DNA from: Bacillus sp. FSL H8-0547
Lineage (GTDB): Bacteria > Bacillota > Bacilli > Bacillales > Bacillaceae
Direction: 5' to 3'
Length of the DNA: 64,000 nt
NCBI GenBank assembly: GCA_038002745.1
Contig: JBBODD010000001.1
Location: 1,302,001-1,366,000 of the forward strand
Below the pieces are notes generated by a model that worked only from the letters and a program-made list of their open reading frames with translations, ran no database searches and had not been told where the DNA came from. Positions 43,942 through 52,462 of this stretch are shown one piece after another (positions within the stretch are counted from its first letter, which is position 1; every line of letters begins with the position of its first letter). The position numbers and the translations under genes were made by a program.

Positions 43942-44577
43942 TTATCCTGTCTGATAGATAACTCCAACGACTCTTTTTTTAGCCCTGTCCAGGAAATTAG
44001 TTGTTTTATAGAGATTGCGCTTCTTTGTTTTATTGGCTTTTACAACCAAAACGACTCCATCGCTGCACTCAGCCGCAAGCTGTGCATCAGATTTTTCCAG
44101 AAAACCTGGTGCGTCGATTAGTACAACATCATATTCAGACGTCCATTTCTTAACCAGTTCTTTAAACCTGGAGCTGATGATAACGCCTGGAAAGTTCCCG
44201 TGCACTGAACCGGCAGGCATAATTGACAAGTTATCTATAAACGTTCTCATAATTCCCGATTCGCCTCTTATGCCATAAAAAGCAGCATCCGAAAGACCGG
44301 ATGTATTCTCAAGGTTAAAAAGAGCGTGCACTGCAGGCTCAGATAAATTGGCATCTACAAGAAGAACTTTCTTTTCCTGTTCTGTAAAAGCAATTGCAAG
44401 CTTAGACGCGACCATAGCATCTCCGTCATTTGATGAAGGTGATGTAATTAAAAGAATGACAGGTTCGTTTTTTAATGTATTTTCCACATTCATGCGGATC
44501 ATCCTGATTTGCTCACTGCTGACTAATGATTGATCCAGCAGGACACTTTTGAATCTGGACGAAATTTGTTTAAACAC
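43942..44577 (-). CDS. CpsD/CapB-like BY-kinase homologue with degenerate Walker A
   Basis: A 211-residue P-loop protein of the bacterial tyrosine kinase/ParA-like family. It keeps the N-terminal SEQIRMIRMN (EAFR-like), Walker A-prime VLLVDANLSEP and Walker B DVVLIDAPGF. The Walker A position reads TSPSSNDGDAMVASKLA, where active relatives have a GEGKST core, so the ATP-binding Lys and Ser/Thr are gone. The C-terminal Tyr cluster that is normally phosphorylated is also absent (the protein ends VIYQTG). It may be an inactive partner of the Wzz-like protein. GTG at 44577 is preferred over ATG 44583 because of AAGAGGTGATG spacing. Confidence 0.8.
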   Translation of the reverse strand: MFKQISSRFKSVLLDQSLVSSEQIRMIRMNVENTLKNEPVILLITSPSSNDGDAMVASKLAIAFTEQEKKVLLVDANLSEPAVHALFNLENTSGLSDAAFYGIRGESGIMRTFIDNLSIMPAGSVHGNFPGVIISSRFKELVKKWTSEYDVVLIDAPGFLEKSDAQLAAECSDGVVLVVKANKTKKRNLYKTTNFLDRAKKRVVGVIYQTG

Positions 44578-45307
44578 GTGCATCACCTCTTGCCGGAATT
44601 TCTGTCTTGTGGAGCTGCTTTTGTTTTCCTGCAGGTTTACGCCCGGTTTTTTTGGCTTTTAAATTCACTTGTCCAATGACCGGCAAACCTGTCAGTTCTT
44701 CTATCTCATCTGCACTTTTTACTGTGTCATCAAAATACTCGCGAATCATTGCCAGCGCTATCCCGGCAAACAGGCCCACAAAAAGTCCTATCGCGATATT
44801 CAGAATTGGATTACTGATTGTACTTGTGTGAGTCTCGCCGTTTCTCATTACATTAAAATCATTTACTTTGAAGATTTCATTCATCTTTTGAACGGACGTT
44901 TGTGCAGTAAATCCAGCCAGCTCTTTGGCAAATTCAGCGTCAGAATCCCGGACAATAATATTTATAATTTGAGAATCCTTGCTGTTTTGAACAATTATTT
45001 TTTCTTCAAGCTTATCTTCATCTTCAAGACTGTATTTCTCTGCCACCGTGTTTAAAACGATCGGGCTTTTGATAAAGTCTATTGATGATGCCAGAAGCCT
45101 GTTAATGTTTTGGCTGTCAATATACTCTCCGTCCGATTTTTGCAATTTGCCCACAAGAATAAATTCTTTTGCTTCATAGGTTGGTTTCATAATATATACC
45201 GTCATCAGCACTGTTAAGCTGAGCATGACCGCAGCAGTTAAACATACAATTAGAAATCTTTTTTTGATAATCGCAAGGAATTTTTTCAAATCGATCCTTT
45301 CTTCCAT
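44570..45307 (-). CDS. Wzz/YveK family capsular polysaccharide chain-length regulator
   Basis: A 245-residue protein with the Wzz layout: cytoplasmic start (DLKKFLAIIKKRF), membrane helix (about 17-38), an external domain, and a second helix (ILNIAIGLFVGLFAGIALAM) followed by DEIEELTGLPVIGQV. In Gram-positives it is the membrane activator of the CpsD-type kinase. The ATG at 45307 follows GCAGGAGGATGTT. It overlaps the CpsD-like gene by 8 nt. Confidence 0.9.
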   Translation of the reverse strand: MEERIDLKKFLAIIKKRFLIVCLTAAVMLSLTVLMTVYIMKPTYEAKEFILVGKLQKSDGEYIDSQNINRLLASSIDFIKSPIVLNTVAEKYSLEDEDKLEEKIIVQNSKDSQIINIIVRDSDAEFAKELAGFTAQTSVQKMNEIFKVNDFNVMRNGETHTSTISNPILNIAIGLFVGLFAGIALAMIREYFDDTVKSADEIEELTGLPVIGQVNLKAKKTGRKPAGKQKQLHKTEIPARGDARV

Positions 45308-45345
45308 AACATCCTCCTGCAATCCATTATTAAGGTGTACCTTTC

Positions 45346-46266
45346 TCAAACAATGCTGACCGGTGCATCCTCTTCCAGTGTCATTTTCAGCCCTGTTTGG
45401 ATGACAGTTTCCGGGAGCCACTTCAGATCCTCTGATGCTTTTGAGTTGGATAAGACACTGTCTCTTATATCTCCATTTCTTTCTTCGAAGAAAGTTACGT
45501 TAACATTTTCAGAAGTTATTTTTTCAAACTCTTTAATGAGTTCAAGGACACTTATCCTTTCATGACTGCTGATGTTGTATATTCCGCTGCTTTTGTTCGT
45601 TATAGCAGCCACATTGGCTTTAGCCACATCTTTTACATAAATGAAATCTCTTGTTTGATGTCCATCGCCATATACGGAAGGACTTTCTCCAGCAAGAATT
45701 CTCTCTTTAAAAATTGCAATTACGCCTGCCTCGCCGTATGCATCCTGCCTCGTGCCATAGACATTGGAATATCTCAAAATAGAATGAGGAAGGTTGTGAT
45801 ATTGAGCAAACATCTGAATGTATGATTCGGCCGTCAGCTTTGATAAACCGTAAAAGGATAAGGGCTGAGAAGGATGCTTTTCCGTAATTGGCAAGAAGTG
45901 GGGGTTACCGTATATTGCAGCAGAAGACGCAAAAATGAATTTCTTAATGTTAAATTTGACAGCACAATTTAATAAATTGACAGTGCCCAGGATGTTCTGT
46001 TCTGCATCGTATAACGGATCAGTAACGGAATTAGAAACGGAAACCTGTGCAGCCTGATGAATAATAATATCCGGTTTTTCAATTGTAAAAATGCTTTCAA
46101 GAGAAGTTCGAATATCAGCCTTATAAAAAGATGCTTCTTCGGGAATTCGGTCTTCCCGGCCAGTTACTAAATTGTCGACTATAACCACTTGATAGTTTTC
46201 TCTTAATAATTCATCTACAATGTGAGATCCAATAAATCCTGCACCGCCCGTTACCATCACTTTCAA
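45346..46266 (-). CDS. NAD-dependent sugar-nucleotide epimerase/dehydratase (GalE-like)
   Basis: A 306-residue extended short-chain dehydrogenase. The Rossmann motif TGGAGFIGSH is at residues 6-15, the active-site Ser/Thr region is FASSAAIYG and the catalytic YxxxK is YGLSK near 147. Probably a UDP-glucose/GlcNAc 4-epimerase or a related 4,6-dehydratase; substrate is not fixed. The start is TTG at 46266 with GAGGAGTGAATAGA, which puts the Rossmann motif at the proper N-terminal distance. First gene of the EPS operon, with a palindromic SinR-like site upstream. Confidence 0.87.
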   Translation of the reverse strand: MKVMVTGGAGFIGSHIVDELLRENYQVVIVDNLVTGREDRIPEEASFYKADIRTSLESIFTIEKPDIIIHQAAQVSVSNSVTDPLYDAEQNILGTVNLLNCAVKFNIKKFIFASSAAIYGNPHFLPITEKHPSQPLSFYGLSKLTAESYIQMFAQYHNLPHSILRYSNVYGTRQDAYGEAGVIAIFKERILAGESPSVYGDGHQTRDFIYVKDVAKANVAAITNKSSGIYNISSHERISVLELIKEFEKITSENVNVTFFEERNGDIRDSVLSNSKASEDLKWLPETVIQTGLKMTLEEDAPVSIV

Positions 46267-46374
46267 TCTATTCACTCCTCTAGTCAAAATGATTCACTTT
46301 TGTTCTTTTTAGCGAACTATAGGATGAGTATAATTGCTTTTAGTTTTAAATGCCATGTTTAAATACCCCTGAAT

Positions 46375-46390
46375 ATTCTTATTAAAGAAC
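46375..46390. promoter_or_regulatory. palindromic candidate SinR site, copy 1
   Basis: ATTCTTATTAAAGAAC, 109 nt upstream of the first EPS gene, with one mismatch to the copy at 38560-38575. A further GTTCTTT heptamer lies at 46302-46308, closer to the start codon. Confidence 0.5.
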
Positions 46391-46453
46391 ATTTTGTTTG
46401 AATTATCTTTCATTTCCTCCAAAATACTTACTAATTCGTACTTTATAAAGAAT

Positions 46454-46486
46454 AAGAAAAACTCTCCGGGAATTCCAGAGAGTTTA
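46454..46486 (-). terminator. intrinsic terminator after the membrane-anchored beta-helix gene
   Basis: On the minus strand AAACTCTCTGG-aattc-CCGGAGAGTTT followed by TTCTTATTC, adjoining the stop codon. It separates this gene from the EPS operon. Confidence 0.8.
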
Positions 46487-47452
46487 CTGTAGGCTGAACT
46501 GAGCTATTCGATTAGAGTCCCCATTGTCGTTTATAAGGTCAGAATCCAGATTGGTCAGCATATAAGATCTCATCGAAGAACTTGAAAACTCAACAAGAGG
46601 CTTGCCTTCTTCGGCCACTTGCGGGTCCCATATCATAGCCTCGAAGAAATTATCCGACCCAGATACATAGATTGCCCGTTCGGTTTTTTCTGTCAGCTGA
46701 AGCTGAACACCTGTAAACTGATTGCCGGAGCTTTCATTGGGAATTGTAATCGAACTGTCAATGTGTATACATTTTAAACAATTATCAAGTGTGATATTTG
46801 TGAAACGGTTGCCATTAATAAAACTGAATTTATCATCTGAATACTTTTCGGATTGGATATGTATGCCGTATTCAAATCCGGAAATATTGATGTCTGTAAA
46901 ATTAACGAAACTTATGAAATGATCGCCTCCTTTAGAATAGAGGCTGATTGCCTTTCCGAGGTTTGTTCCGCTTGAGTTGATAATTGCTACATTGTGTATT
47001 CGGGTTCTTTCATGTGACCAAAATCTTTCTTTGCCGTTCAGGTAAATAACATCTGACTCAAATTTTGCATTTGTCACTTCAATTACTCCATTTTCAATCG
47101 ATGCATTTTTCATTAATTCAAATGCACGGAAATCTCCTTCTATAAAAATTTTCGTATTTTGGCCTAACTCCACTTTTACCCCTTCCAAAACTTTTATGCC
47201 GTTTTTCAGGATAAAATGGTGGTTTCCTGAGAGTTTTACTTTTCCTATTTTTTCTTTTGCACTGTAATTTATTGCGTCCTGAATTGCCACCGAATCATCT
47301 TTGTCATCGCCTCCGTCAGCTCCAAATTCCTCTGCATTGACATATTCCTTACTGCCGTCACTTTCTCTATTAATACTTTGAACAAATAAAAGCAGAACCG
47401 CTGCCGCTATCGCCAATATGATTATTACTAAGAAACTTTTTTTTATATACAT
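46484..47452 (-). CDS. membrane-anchored parallel beta-helix (pectate lyase-like) protein
   Basis: A 322-residue protein with one N-terminal membrane helix (about residues 7-24, after KKSF) and a short linker, so the body faces outward. FGADGGDDKDDSVAIQDAIN is the usual start of GH28-related/pectate-lyase-3 folds, followed by repeated short strands typical of a right-handed beta-helix. Catalytic residues cannot be assigned. It is about 35-40% identical by eye to the neighbour at 47632 and shares TIPNESSGNQF with it. A role in trimming or binding the exopolysaccharide is an inference from position. AGGAGGCATTTC precedes the ATG. Confidence 0.75.
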   Translation of the reverse strand: MYIKKSFLVIIILAIAAAVLLLFVQSINRESDGSKEYVNAEEFGADGGDDKDDSVAIQDAINYSAKEKIGKVKLSGNHHFILKNGIKVLEGVKVELGQNTKIFIEGDFRAFELMKNASIENGVIEVTNAKFESDVIYLNGKERFWSHERTRIHNVAIINSSGTNLGKAISLYSKGGDHFISFVNFTDINISGFEYGIHIQSEKYSDDKFSFINGNRFTNITLDNCLKCIHIDSSITIPNESSGNQFTGVQLQLTEKTERAIYVSGSDNFFEAMIWDPQVAEEGKPLVEFSSSSMRSYMLTNLDSDLINDNGDSNRIAQFSLQ

Positions 47453-47554
47453 GAAATGCCTCCTCTTACTAGTACATTTCTTGTATACAAACCTTAATTC
47501 CTCTAATTGGAAAAATAATATTAGAATAAAAAAATTCCAATTTCCTTTAACATA

Positions 47555-47592
47555 GAAAAATCCGAACTAACTTTACCACCCTAGTCCGGATC
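47555..47592 (-). terminator. intrinsic terminator after the cytoplasmic-type beta-helix gene
   Basis: On the minus strand ATCCGGACTA ... TTAGTTCGGAT followed by TTTTC. It shows the two beta-helix genes are separate transcription units. Confidence 0.7.
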
Positions 47593-47631
47593 TTTCGCTC
47601 ACTATCATAATACGCCAGTTTCCTTTCAATT

Positions 47632-48468
47632 CTATGAATTGATTCTGTTGAAACGTCCTTTGTTTACCATTTTCGATGCCGGAATGCTTAAGAAATCAAT
47701 AGTGTTGTAAGAGCTGGCGGCTGTAAATTCCACAATGGGAGTTGTTGCCGTAATCAGCTGCAGATCCCATGCAATTCCATGAAACTCATTATACTGTCCG
47801 TTAATTGTAAAAAGCTTTTTAGTGGCAGCTGAAGGCTGTATTTGCATATTCATAAACTGGTTGCCGCTGCATTCATTTGGAATTGTCTCACTTGATGTTA
47901 ATATCACACCGTTAACACAATCATCAATCGACATATTCAGAAATCTGTTGGCATTGACCCAGCTGAAACCGCTGGCCGGCTTGACAGCCTGAAGTTTGAT
48001 GGCTGTATTTAATCCTGCAAAATTGATAGTGTCAAAATTCACAAAGGAAATTTCATGACCTGATCCGTTCGAGTAAAGTGAGAGTCCTGTGCCTTTATGA
48101 CTGCCGCTCCAATTAACGATGTTGACATTTTCAATCTTTGTTTTGTTCCAAGTGTTGTAATATTTGTACTTTCCGTCAAGGTAAATGACCGCGCCATTGA
48201 AAGCTGCATCATCGATAGCAATATAGGCACCTGATAATGATGCATTTCTTTGCAGTTCCAGAACTCTGTAATTCCCATAAATGATAAATCGTGATGCGTA
48301 GTTAAACTGCAGCTTTACCCCTTCTTTAACGACAATCGGCCCTGTTATCACATAATCTCTGTTAGCAAGCTCAACAACTTTATCAGTATTGCTTTGGGCA
48401 AAATCAATGGCAGCCTGTACTTTTGCTGCATCATTTGCTCCAGGAAAATCCTCTGGAAACACACTCAT
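47632..48468 (-). CDS. parallel beta-helix (pectate lyase-like) protein without export signal
   Basis: A 278-residue paralogue of the preceding beta-helix protein that lacks the membrane helix or any signal peptide. It starts MSVFPEDFPGANDAAKVQAA, the D-x-ANDAAKVQAAID element of the pectate-lyase-3 fold, and carries TIPNECSGNQF at the same place as its neighbour. Similar domains occur in phage tail spikes and in polysaccharide loci. Without an export signal it either acts inside the cell or leaves by another route. The ATG at 48468 is preferred over a GTG at 48477 because AGGGTG is then 8 nt away. Confidence 0.72.
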   Translation of the reverse strand: MSVFPEDFPGANDAAKVQAAIDFAQSNTDKVVELANRDYVITGPIVVKEGVKLQFNYASRFIIYGNYRVLELQRNASLSGAYIAIDDAAFNGAVIYLDGKYKYYNTWNKTKIENVNIVNWSGSHKGTGLSLYSNGSGHEISFVNFDTINFAGLNTAIKLQAVKPASGFSWVNANRFLNMSIDDCVNGVILTSSETIPNECSGNQFMNMQIQPSAATKKLFTINGQYNEFHGIAWDLQLITATTPIVEFTAASSYNTIDFLSIPASKMVNKGRFNRINS

Positions 48469-48600
48469 ACGTTCCACACCCTAAATAGATTTTGCTACTT
48501 TGCCGGCCTGGTAAATCTCTCAGAAAAGTAATTACTATATTCTATGTCGAATGAGCACTGTTGCTACGAAGTAATTAGTGAATTTCCGACTTTTTCCCTG

Positions 48601-48640
48601 CAAAAAAAGCCCGCTTTCCTAAAAAAAGCGGGCTTCCTGG
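48601..48640 (-). terminator. intrinsic terminator of the TPR-dynamin-like gene
   Basis: On the minus strand GCCCGCTTT ... AAAGCGGGC followed by TTTTTTT, soon after the stop codon. Confidence 0.9.
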
Positions 48641-48656
48641 TATACTATATAACCAC

Positions 48657-51353
48657 TTAGTGATGAGTATAAGCACTCTCTTCATTCGCCTTAACCATAA
48701 ACTCAGACTGCAGCAGTCTTACTTCAAAGAGGCGCAATGGATCGTAGTAAATTTCCGGATTTGATTTCATTTTTTCAAGTGCAGCTTTGCTGCTTGAGAT
48801 GCTTGTTTCTGACTCGCGGATCGTTTCATCTACGTAAAGAATCGGGTCCTGATAGAAGATCACGATGTCTGATTTGAGCGCTTTTTCAAAGAGATCGAAT
48901 TCCAGGAAGAATTTCTTCGAGATCTCGGCTGTGATTTCTTCATAGTTTTTGCTTTCCACATATTTTTTATATTGTGTGTAAAGCATCGATTTGTTTTGCG
49001 GAAGGGCAGCAAACAATTTTCCTGCGCTTTTCAGGAGGAATTCTGTCGGCTTGAACCGGAGCAGGATGTTTTGTTCTTCCACGTCTGCACGGCTCGTCAT
49101 CCGGTTCAGGTCCCTTCTCCAGTCTTCTAATACCTTAAAGTCGCAGACAAGCTTCATTTTTTCTTCGCCGTACAGGCCGTTAAATGATGTGCTCATCTCA
49201 TTCAGGTAGCCCTGGCTTTCATTGAGCTCTTCGTTTGTCCGGACAAGCCATTCGCGAAGGGCTGTCTGAAGTTTAGGGATCAGGCTGTCATGGACATATG
49301 TCCCGATTTCCTCGTTCATTTTACGGTTCAGCGTAATGTGAAGCTGGCTGAAGTCGCTGTCCTCTTTTATATGAGAAGAGCATCCGCGCAGGATTTTTGG
49401 AAGCTCGAGCTTCAGGTCACGCTTCATTTCAGCTGTTGCTTCGCGGTATGAAGCCGTAATTGCTGCTGCTTTCTCCTGTTCGACGTCTCTTAAGTGATTC
49501 ATGAATCCGTTCAGTCTCACTAAAATATCTTCGTTCCATTTGACGGTTTCGACAAGGTGGTTCTCTGTTTGCACACGCTTGTTCAAAAGATCAGTAAGCG
49601 TTCTGCGGATATAATGCAGAAGTTTCGCTGTGCGTTTCTCTTCGTGCTTCGCTCCGCGCGTGCTGAATACAGTTGAAAGGAATTCACCCAGTCCTTTCAT
49701 ATTTCCGGATGAAAAGGCGAATACCTGGGACTGAGGGAAAAACTGATTAATGGTTCCCTGAAGATCCTCTGCCGCTCGCCGTTCGGCCGTGTTCAGGATA
49801 AAATGGATCGGCGTGTTAAGCGCATATTCCTGAAGCTGCCTTAAAATTTCAAGCTCCTGCTCATTAAACGGCGTGTTCCTGTCAAGCACAAACAGCATTC
49901 CATCTGAAAGCGGCAGGAACTCTGCCGTTTGAGAGATGTCGCTGTTCCGGCTGATTTCAGCTGTATGCAGGAAGGCCAGACGGTTGTCTTCAAGCAGTTC
50001 TGCAGGCCATTTCACTTCAGTCCAGACATCCGGGGAATCAATCAGCTCCGACTGATCGGAACGCTTTTCTGTTCCGTTGTCTGTAATCTGGTTCATCTCT
50101 GCCAGATCACCCTCCGAGCGGACGAAAACCGGTGAACGTGTTTCTGTTACAAGATTTTCGCCAAGGATGCGGTTAATAAATGCAGCCTTTCCGCCTTCAG
50201 GTGTTCCGCTGACAAGAACATGAGATGTGTTTAAATCTGCAAGCTCGGAAACAAGCCATTTTTTCTGATAACCGACCTCTAAATGGTTATTTTCAGCCCA
50301 TGCCACGAGTGATTTGAACAGATCAAGGCTGTAGTCAAATCTGACGCTGTCGTGCTCCGAATCAAAGATTAATGTTTCTGCTGTTTTCAATGATTCTGCA
50401 TCCATAGAGGCAGGGAAAATCTCGTTCCAAGCAAGCACTGCCGTAGCTGCAAACAGAGCTTTTGACTGATTGGCAAGCTTCTGCCAGTTTGACAGAAGAA
50501 CAGGGACGATGTCTTCCAGTTCTTTCACAAGATACGTTCCGTTGATGATGCTTAAATAGGTGTTCTGATGTATATCAGACATTTTCGACCAGCTTTCAAA
50601 CGGCTGAACCTCCACGTTCAGGAAAATCGTGTTGACCGTTTTCAGCCATGAAAGATAAAACTCTCCGTTCCGGTAGCTGTCCCACAGAGAGGCAGTGACA
50701 CGCTGGAACAGTTTCTGGTTTTTGCGGTAAAGAGAAATGAGCGGCTGATAGAAAAATTCCGGGTCGAATGATTTTGTGTAGCCTGCCTGAACATATTCAT
50801 CAAGCAGTTCAAACCATTCCGGCTCCTCTGTCCGCAGGCCTTCATTAACAGCAAGCTCGGCAGCCATTTTCCAGTCCTGCCGGTCTTCATAAAACGACCG
50901 GGCAAGATCAGTGACATTCGGATAATCGGGATCGAGATCAAGAGCTTTTTTAATAACCTTATAGGCAAGCTCCATTTTCTCCCTCAGGAGATAAAGAGAA
51001 AACAGCTCAAGAGCGACTTCCATTTTTAACGTCTTAGAGTCGCTTTTAATGCCCGTATAAATATCTTCGGCTGCAGAAAGATGACCAAGCGCATAATAGG
51101 AATCGGCAATATTCTTTCGCGCCCACGGCTCAAGCTCATTGCTGATGTTCTCCCATTTAAAAATCGCTGTTTCATAGTCCTTGTTATGAAAATAAATCTC
51201 GCCCTGGGCATAACGGATATAGGAAAGATCGATCACTTCTTTTGCCTGCTCCTCAAAGTGAAGCTCACCGAGAACCTGAACAGGCTGCTCTGTTCTGCCT
51301 TCCATAAAACGTTCGAAATATGATTTATGAATCAGCTGTTTATCGTTTGTCAT
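48657..51353 (-). CDS. TPR protein with degenerate dynamin-like GTPase domain
   Basis: An 898-residue protein I do not recognise as a named family. Residues about 45-200 contain tetratricopeptide-like helical repeats (RYAQGEIYFHNKDYETAIFK, NIADSYYALGHLSAAEDIY, ALDLDPDYPNVTDLA). From about 375 there is a dynamin-like G domain: SGTPEGGKAAFINRILGENL matches the P-loop and following helix of dynamins, but Ser/Thr after the Lys is Ala, there is no DxxG, and G4 reads NTAE (about 521) instead of NKxD. GTP hydrolysis is therefore doubtful. The last ~330 residues are long helices, as in dynamin stalks. A membrane or scaffold role is an inference. The ATG at 51353 has GGTGGAGG. Confidence 0.72.
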   Translation of the reverse strand: MTNDKQLIHKSYFERFMEGRTEQPVQVLGELHFEEQAKEVIDLSYIRYAQGEIYFHNKDYETAIFKWENISNELEPWARKNIADSYYALGHLSAAEDIYTGIKSDSKTLKMEVALELFSLYLLREKMELAYKVIKKALDLDPDYPNVTDLARSFYEDRQDWKMAAELAVNEGLRTEEPEWFELLDEYVQAGYTKSFDPEFFYQPLISLYRKNQKLFQRVTASLWDSYRNGEFYLSWLKTVNTIFLNVEVQPFESWSKMSDIHQNTYLSIINGTYLVKELEDIVPVLLSNWQKLANQSKALFAATAVLAWNEIFPASMDAESLKTAETLIFDSEHDSVRFDYSLDLFKSLVAWAENNHLEVGYQKKWLVSELADLNTSHVLVSGTPEGGKAAFINRILGENLVTETRSPVFVRSEGDLAEMNQITDNGTEKRSDQSELIDSPDVWTEVKWPAELLEDNRLAFLHTAEISRNSDISQTAEFLPLSDGMLFVLDRNTPFNEQELEILRQLQEYALNTPIHFILNTAERRAAEDLQGTINQFFPQSQVFAFSSGNMKGLGEFLSTVFSTRGAKHEEKRTAKLLHYIRRTLTDLLNKRVQTENHLVETVKWNEDILVRLNGFMNHLRDVEQEKAAAITASYREATAEMKRDLKLELPKILRGCSSHIKEDSDFSQLHITLNRKMNEEIGTYVHDSLIPKLQTALREWLVRTNEELNESQGYLNEMSTSFNGLYGEEKMKLVCDFKVLEDWRRDLNRMTSRADVEEQNILLRFKPTEFLLKSAGKLFAALPQNKSMLYTQYKKYVESKNYEEITAEISKKFFLEFDLFEKALKSDIVIFYQDPILYVDETIRESETSISSSKAALEKMKSNPEIYYDPLRLFEVRLLQSEFMVKANEESAYTHH

Positions 51354-51674
51354 AGTATCCTCCACCTAACGTACGCTAGAAACTTATATAATGATCTATT
51401 CTATCAAAACTTTCTCCTATATGGCTTAGTTTGTGTTACCCCTTTTCTGAGGGTTTCACACCGACTATCGATCTAGTTAGTGGGATATTCATCCAAAAAC
51501 AGCACAGCAAATGCGATGAATACGGGTTTTATGCCGACATAATTGGCTGAAATTAGAAAATACCCTCTGAATTGTTTCACAGGTTATGAAGATCATCATA
51601 CAAAAGACTTATTTTGTTTTTGCGGTTTTCTTATAAAAACAAAAAGAGAGATTCCTCTCTCTTTTGGCTGAATG
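51354..51674. other. intergenic region between the toxin cassette and the TPR-dynamin-like gene
   Basis: About 320 nt with the toxin-cassette terminator at its right end. The rest is AT-rich, with no ORF, tRNA or clear repeat; it presumably holds the promoter of the TPR-dynamin-like gene, but no convincing -35/-10 pair was found. Confidence 0.6.
51636..51666 (-). terminator. intrinsic terminator of the toxin cassette
   Basis: On the minus strand AAAGAGAGAGG-aat-CTCTCTTT followed by TTGTTTTT, just after the stop of the SseB-like gene. Confidence 0.75.
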
Positions 51675-52061
51675 CTATTTAAAATAGTTTTGCCCTCTCT
51701 TCATCATCCCGAGTTCCTGCGGAATGAGAAGCTTTGAGAGAGGAGTATCCGGGTTCAGGATGATTCCCGTCTGTTCGTCAAGCATCTGCAGAAGCTCTTT
51801 GAATGGAACCTGAACAGACGTGTTTTTCTGAAACATTTTCCGGATGGGGAATTCCGATGAGAAGACCGGAAGAAGTTTTTTTTGTTTCTTCTCCATGATG
51901 TGGACGTGCTCCAAGGAAAATGGACTGTTCTTTTGAAGGCCCTGCTTTTGTACAAGCCAAACGCTGCTGTCTTTTAAAACGTCGTAAAAACCGGCGACTT
52001 TCTCATTGCTGCTCATGGCATCAATCAATGCTTTTTCTAAGGTGTTGAATGGTGTGCTCAT
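51675..52061 (-). CDS. SseB-like family protein
   Basis: A 128-residue soluble protein with an SseB N-terminal-like layout: a helical start (TLEKALIDAMSSNEKVAGFY), strands with VWLVQKQG, LLPVFSSEFPIRKMF, a PFKELLQML helix and GIILNPDTPLSKLLIPQE at the end. SseB proteins were named for serine sensitivity in E. coli, but homologues are frequent beside polymorphic toxins and secretion loci, where they may act as immunity or chaperone proteins. Its start overlaps the upstream gene by 4 nt (ATGA), which ties it to the toxin cassette. Confidence 0.75.
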   Translation of the reverse strand: MSTPFNTLEKALIDAMSSNEKVAGFYDVLKDSSVWLVQKQGLQKNSPFSLEHVHIMEKKQKKLLPVFSSEFPIRKMFQKNTSVQVPFKELLQMLDEQTGIILNPDTPLSKLLIPQELGMMKRGQNYFK

Positions 52062-52462
52062 TTTTCGCCAAATCCCAGAATCGGACTTTTCTTTTCTTGA
52101 ATCGTGACGTCTTGAATGCTTACTTGTTTGATGTATTCATATTTGCCAAGCGAAGAAAAGCCGAGTTTGTCTACAGAATCAGGGTCTATTGACTTGAGGA
52201 TAACCGTTCCGTTCTCTTCGTTTACACCTTCAATCGCGAATTCCTGGCCGCTGTAGTTTGCAGACAGCTTATATTCATACGCATTTTCAAGCTCTGACTG
52301 GTCAATTTGCTTAACGAACACATTCTTTTTTAGCCCCGCTGTCTGAAACCCGTTCTGAGCTGAAGCTTTATCCCGCGTCCGAAGAGTCACTTTTCCGCTT
52401 CCTTCGGGAATGATCGAGTATTCCACACCTTGGTAAATCCCGTATTCTCCTTTTTTAATCAT
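52058..52462 (-). CDS. hypothetical beta-rich protein, probable immunity protein of the toxin cassette
   Basis: A 134-residue soluble protein without signal peptide. The sequence alternates short strands (GIYQGVEYSIIPEG, KVTLRTRDKA, GTVILKSIDPD) and lacks catalytic motifs. No family is recognised. It directly follows the toxin gene, overlapping it by 8 nt with GAGGAG as ribosome site inside the toxin, and this is the usual place for an immunity gene. Confidence 0.6.
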   Translation of the reverse strand: MIKKGEYGIYQGVEYSIIPEGSGKVTLRTRDKASAQNGFQTAGLKKNVFVKQIDQSELENAYEYKLSANYSGQEFAIEGVNEENGTVILKSIDPDSVDKLGFSSLGKYEYIKQVSIQDVTIQEKKSPILGFGEK

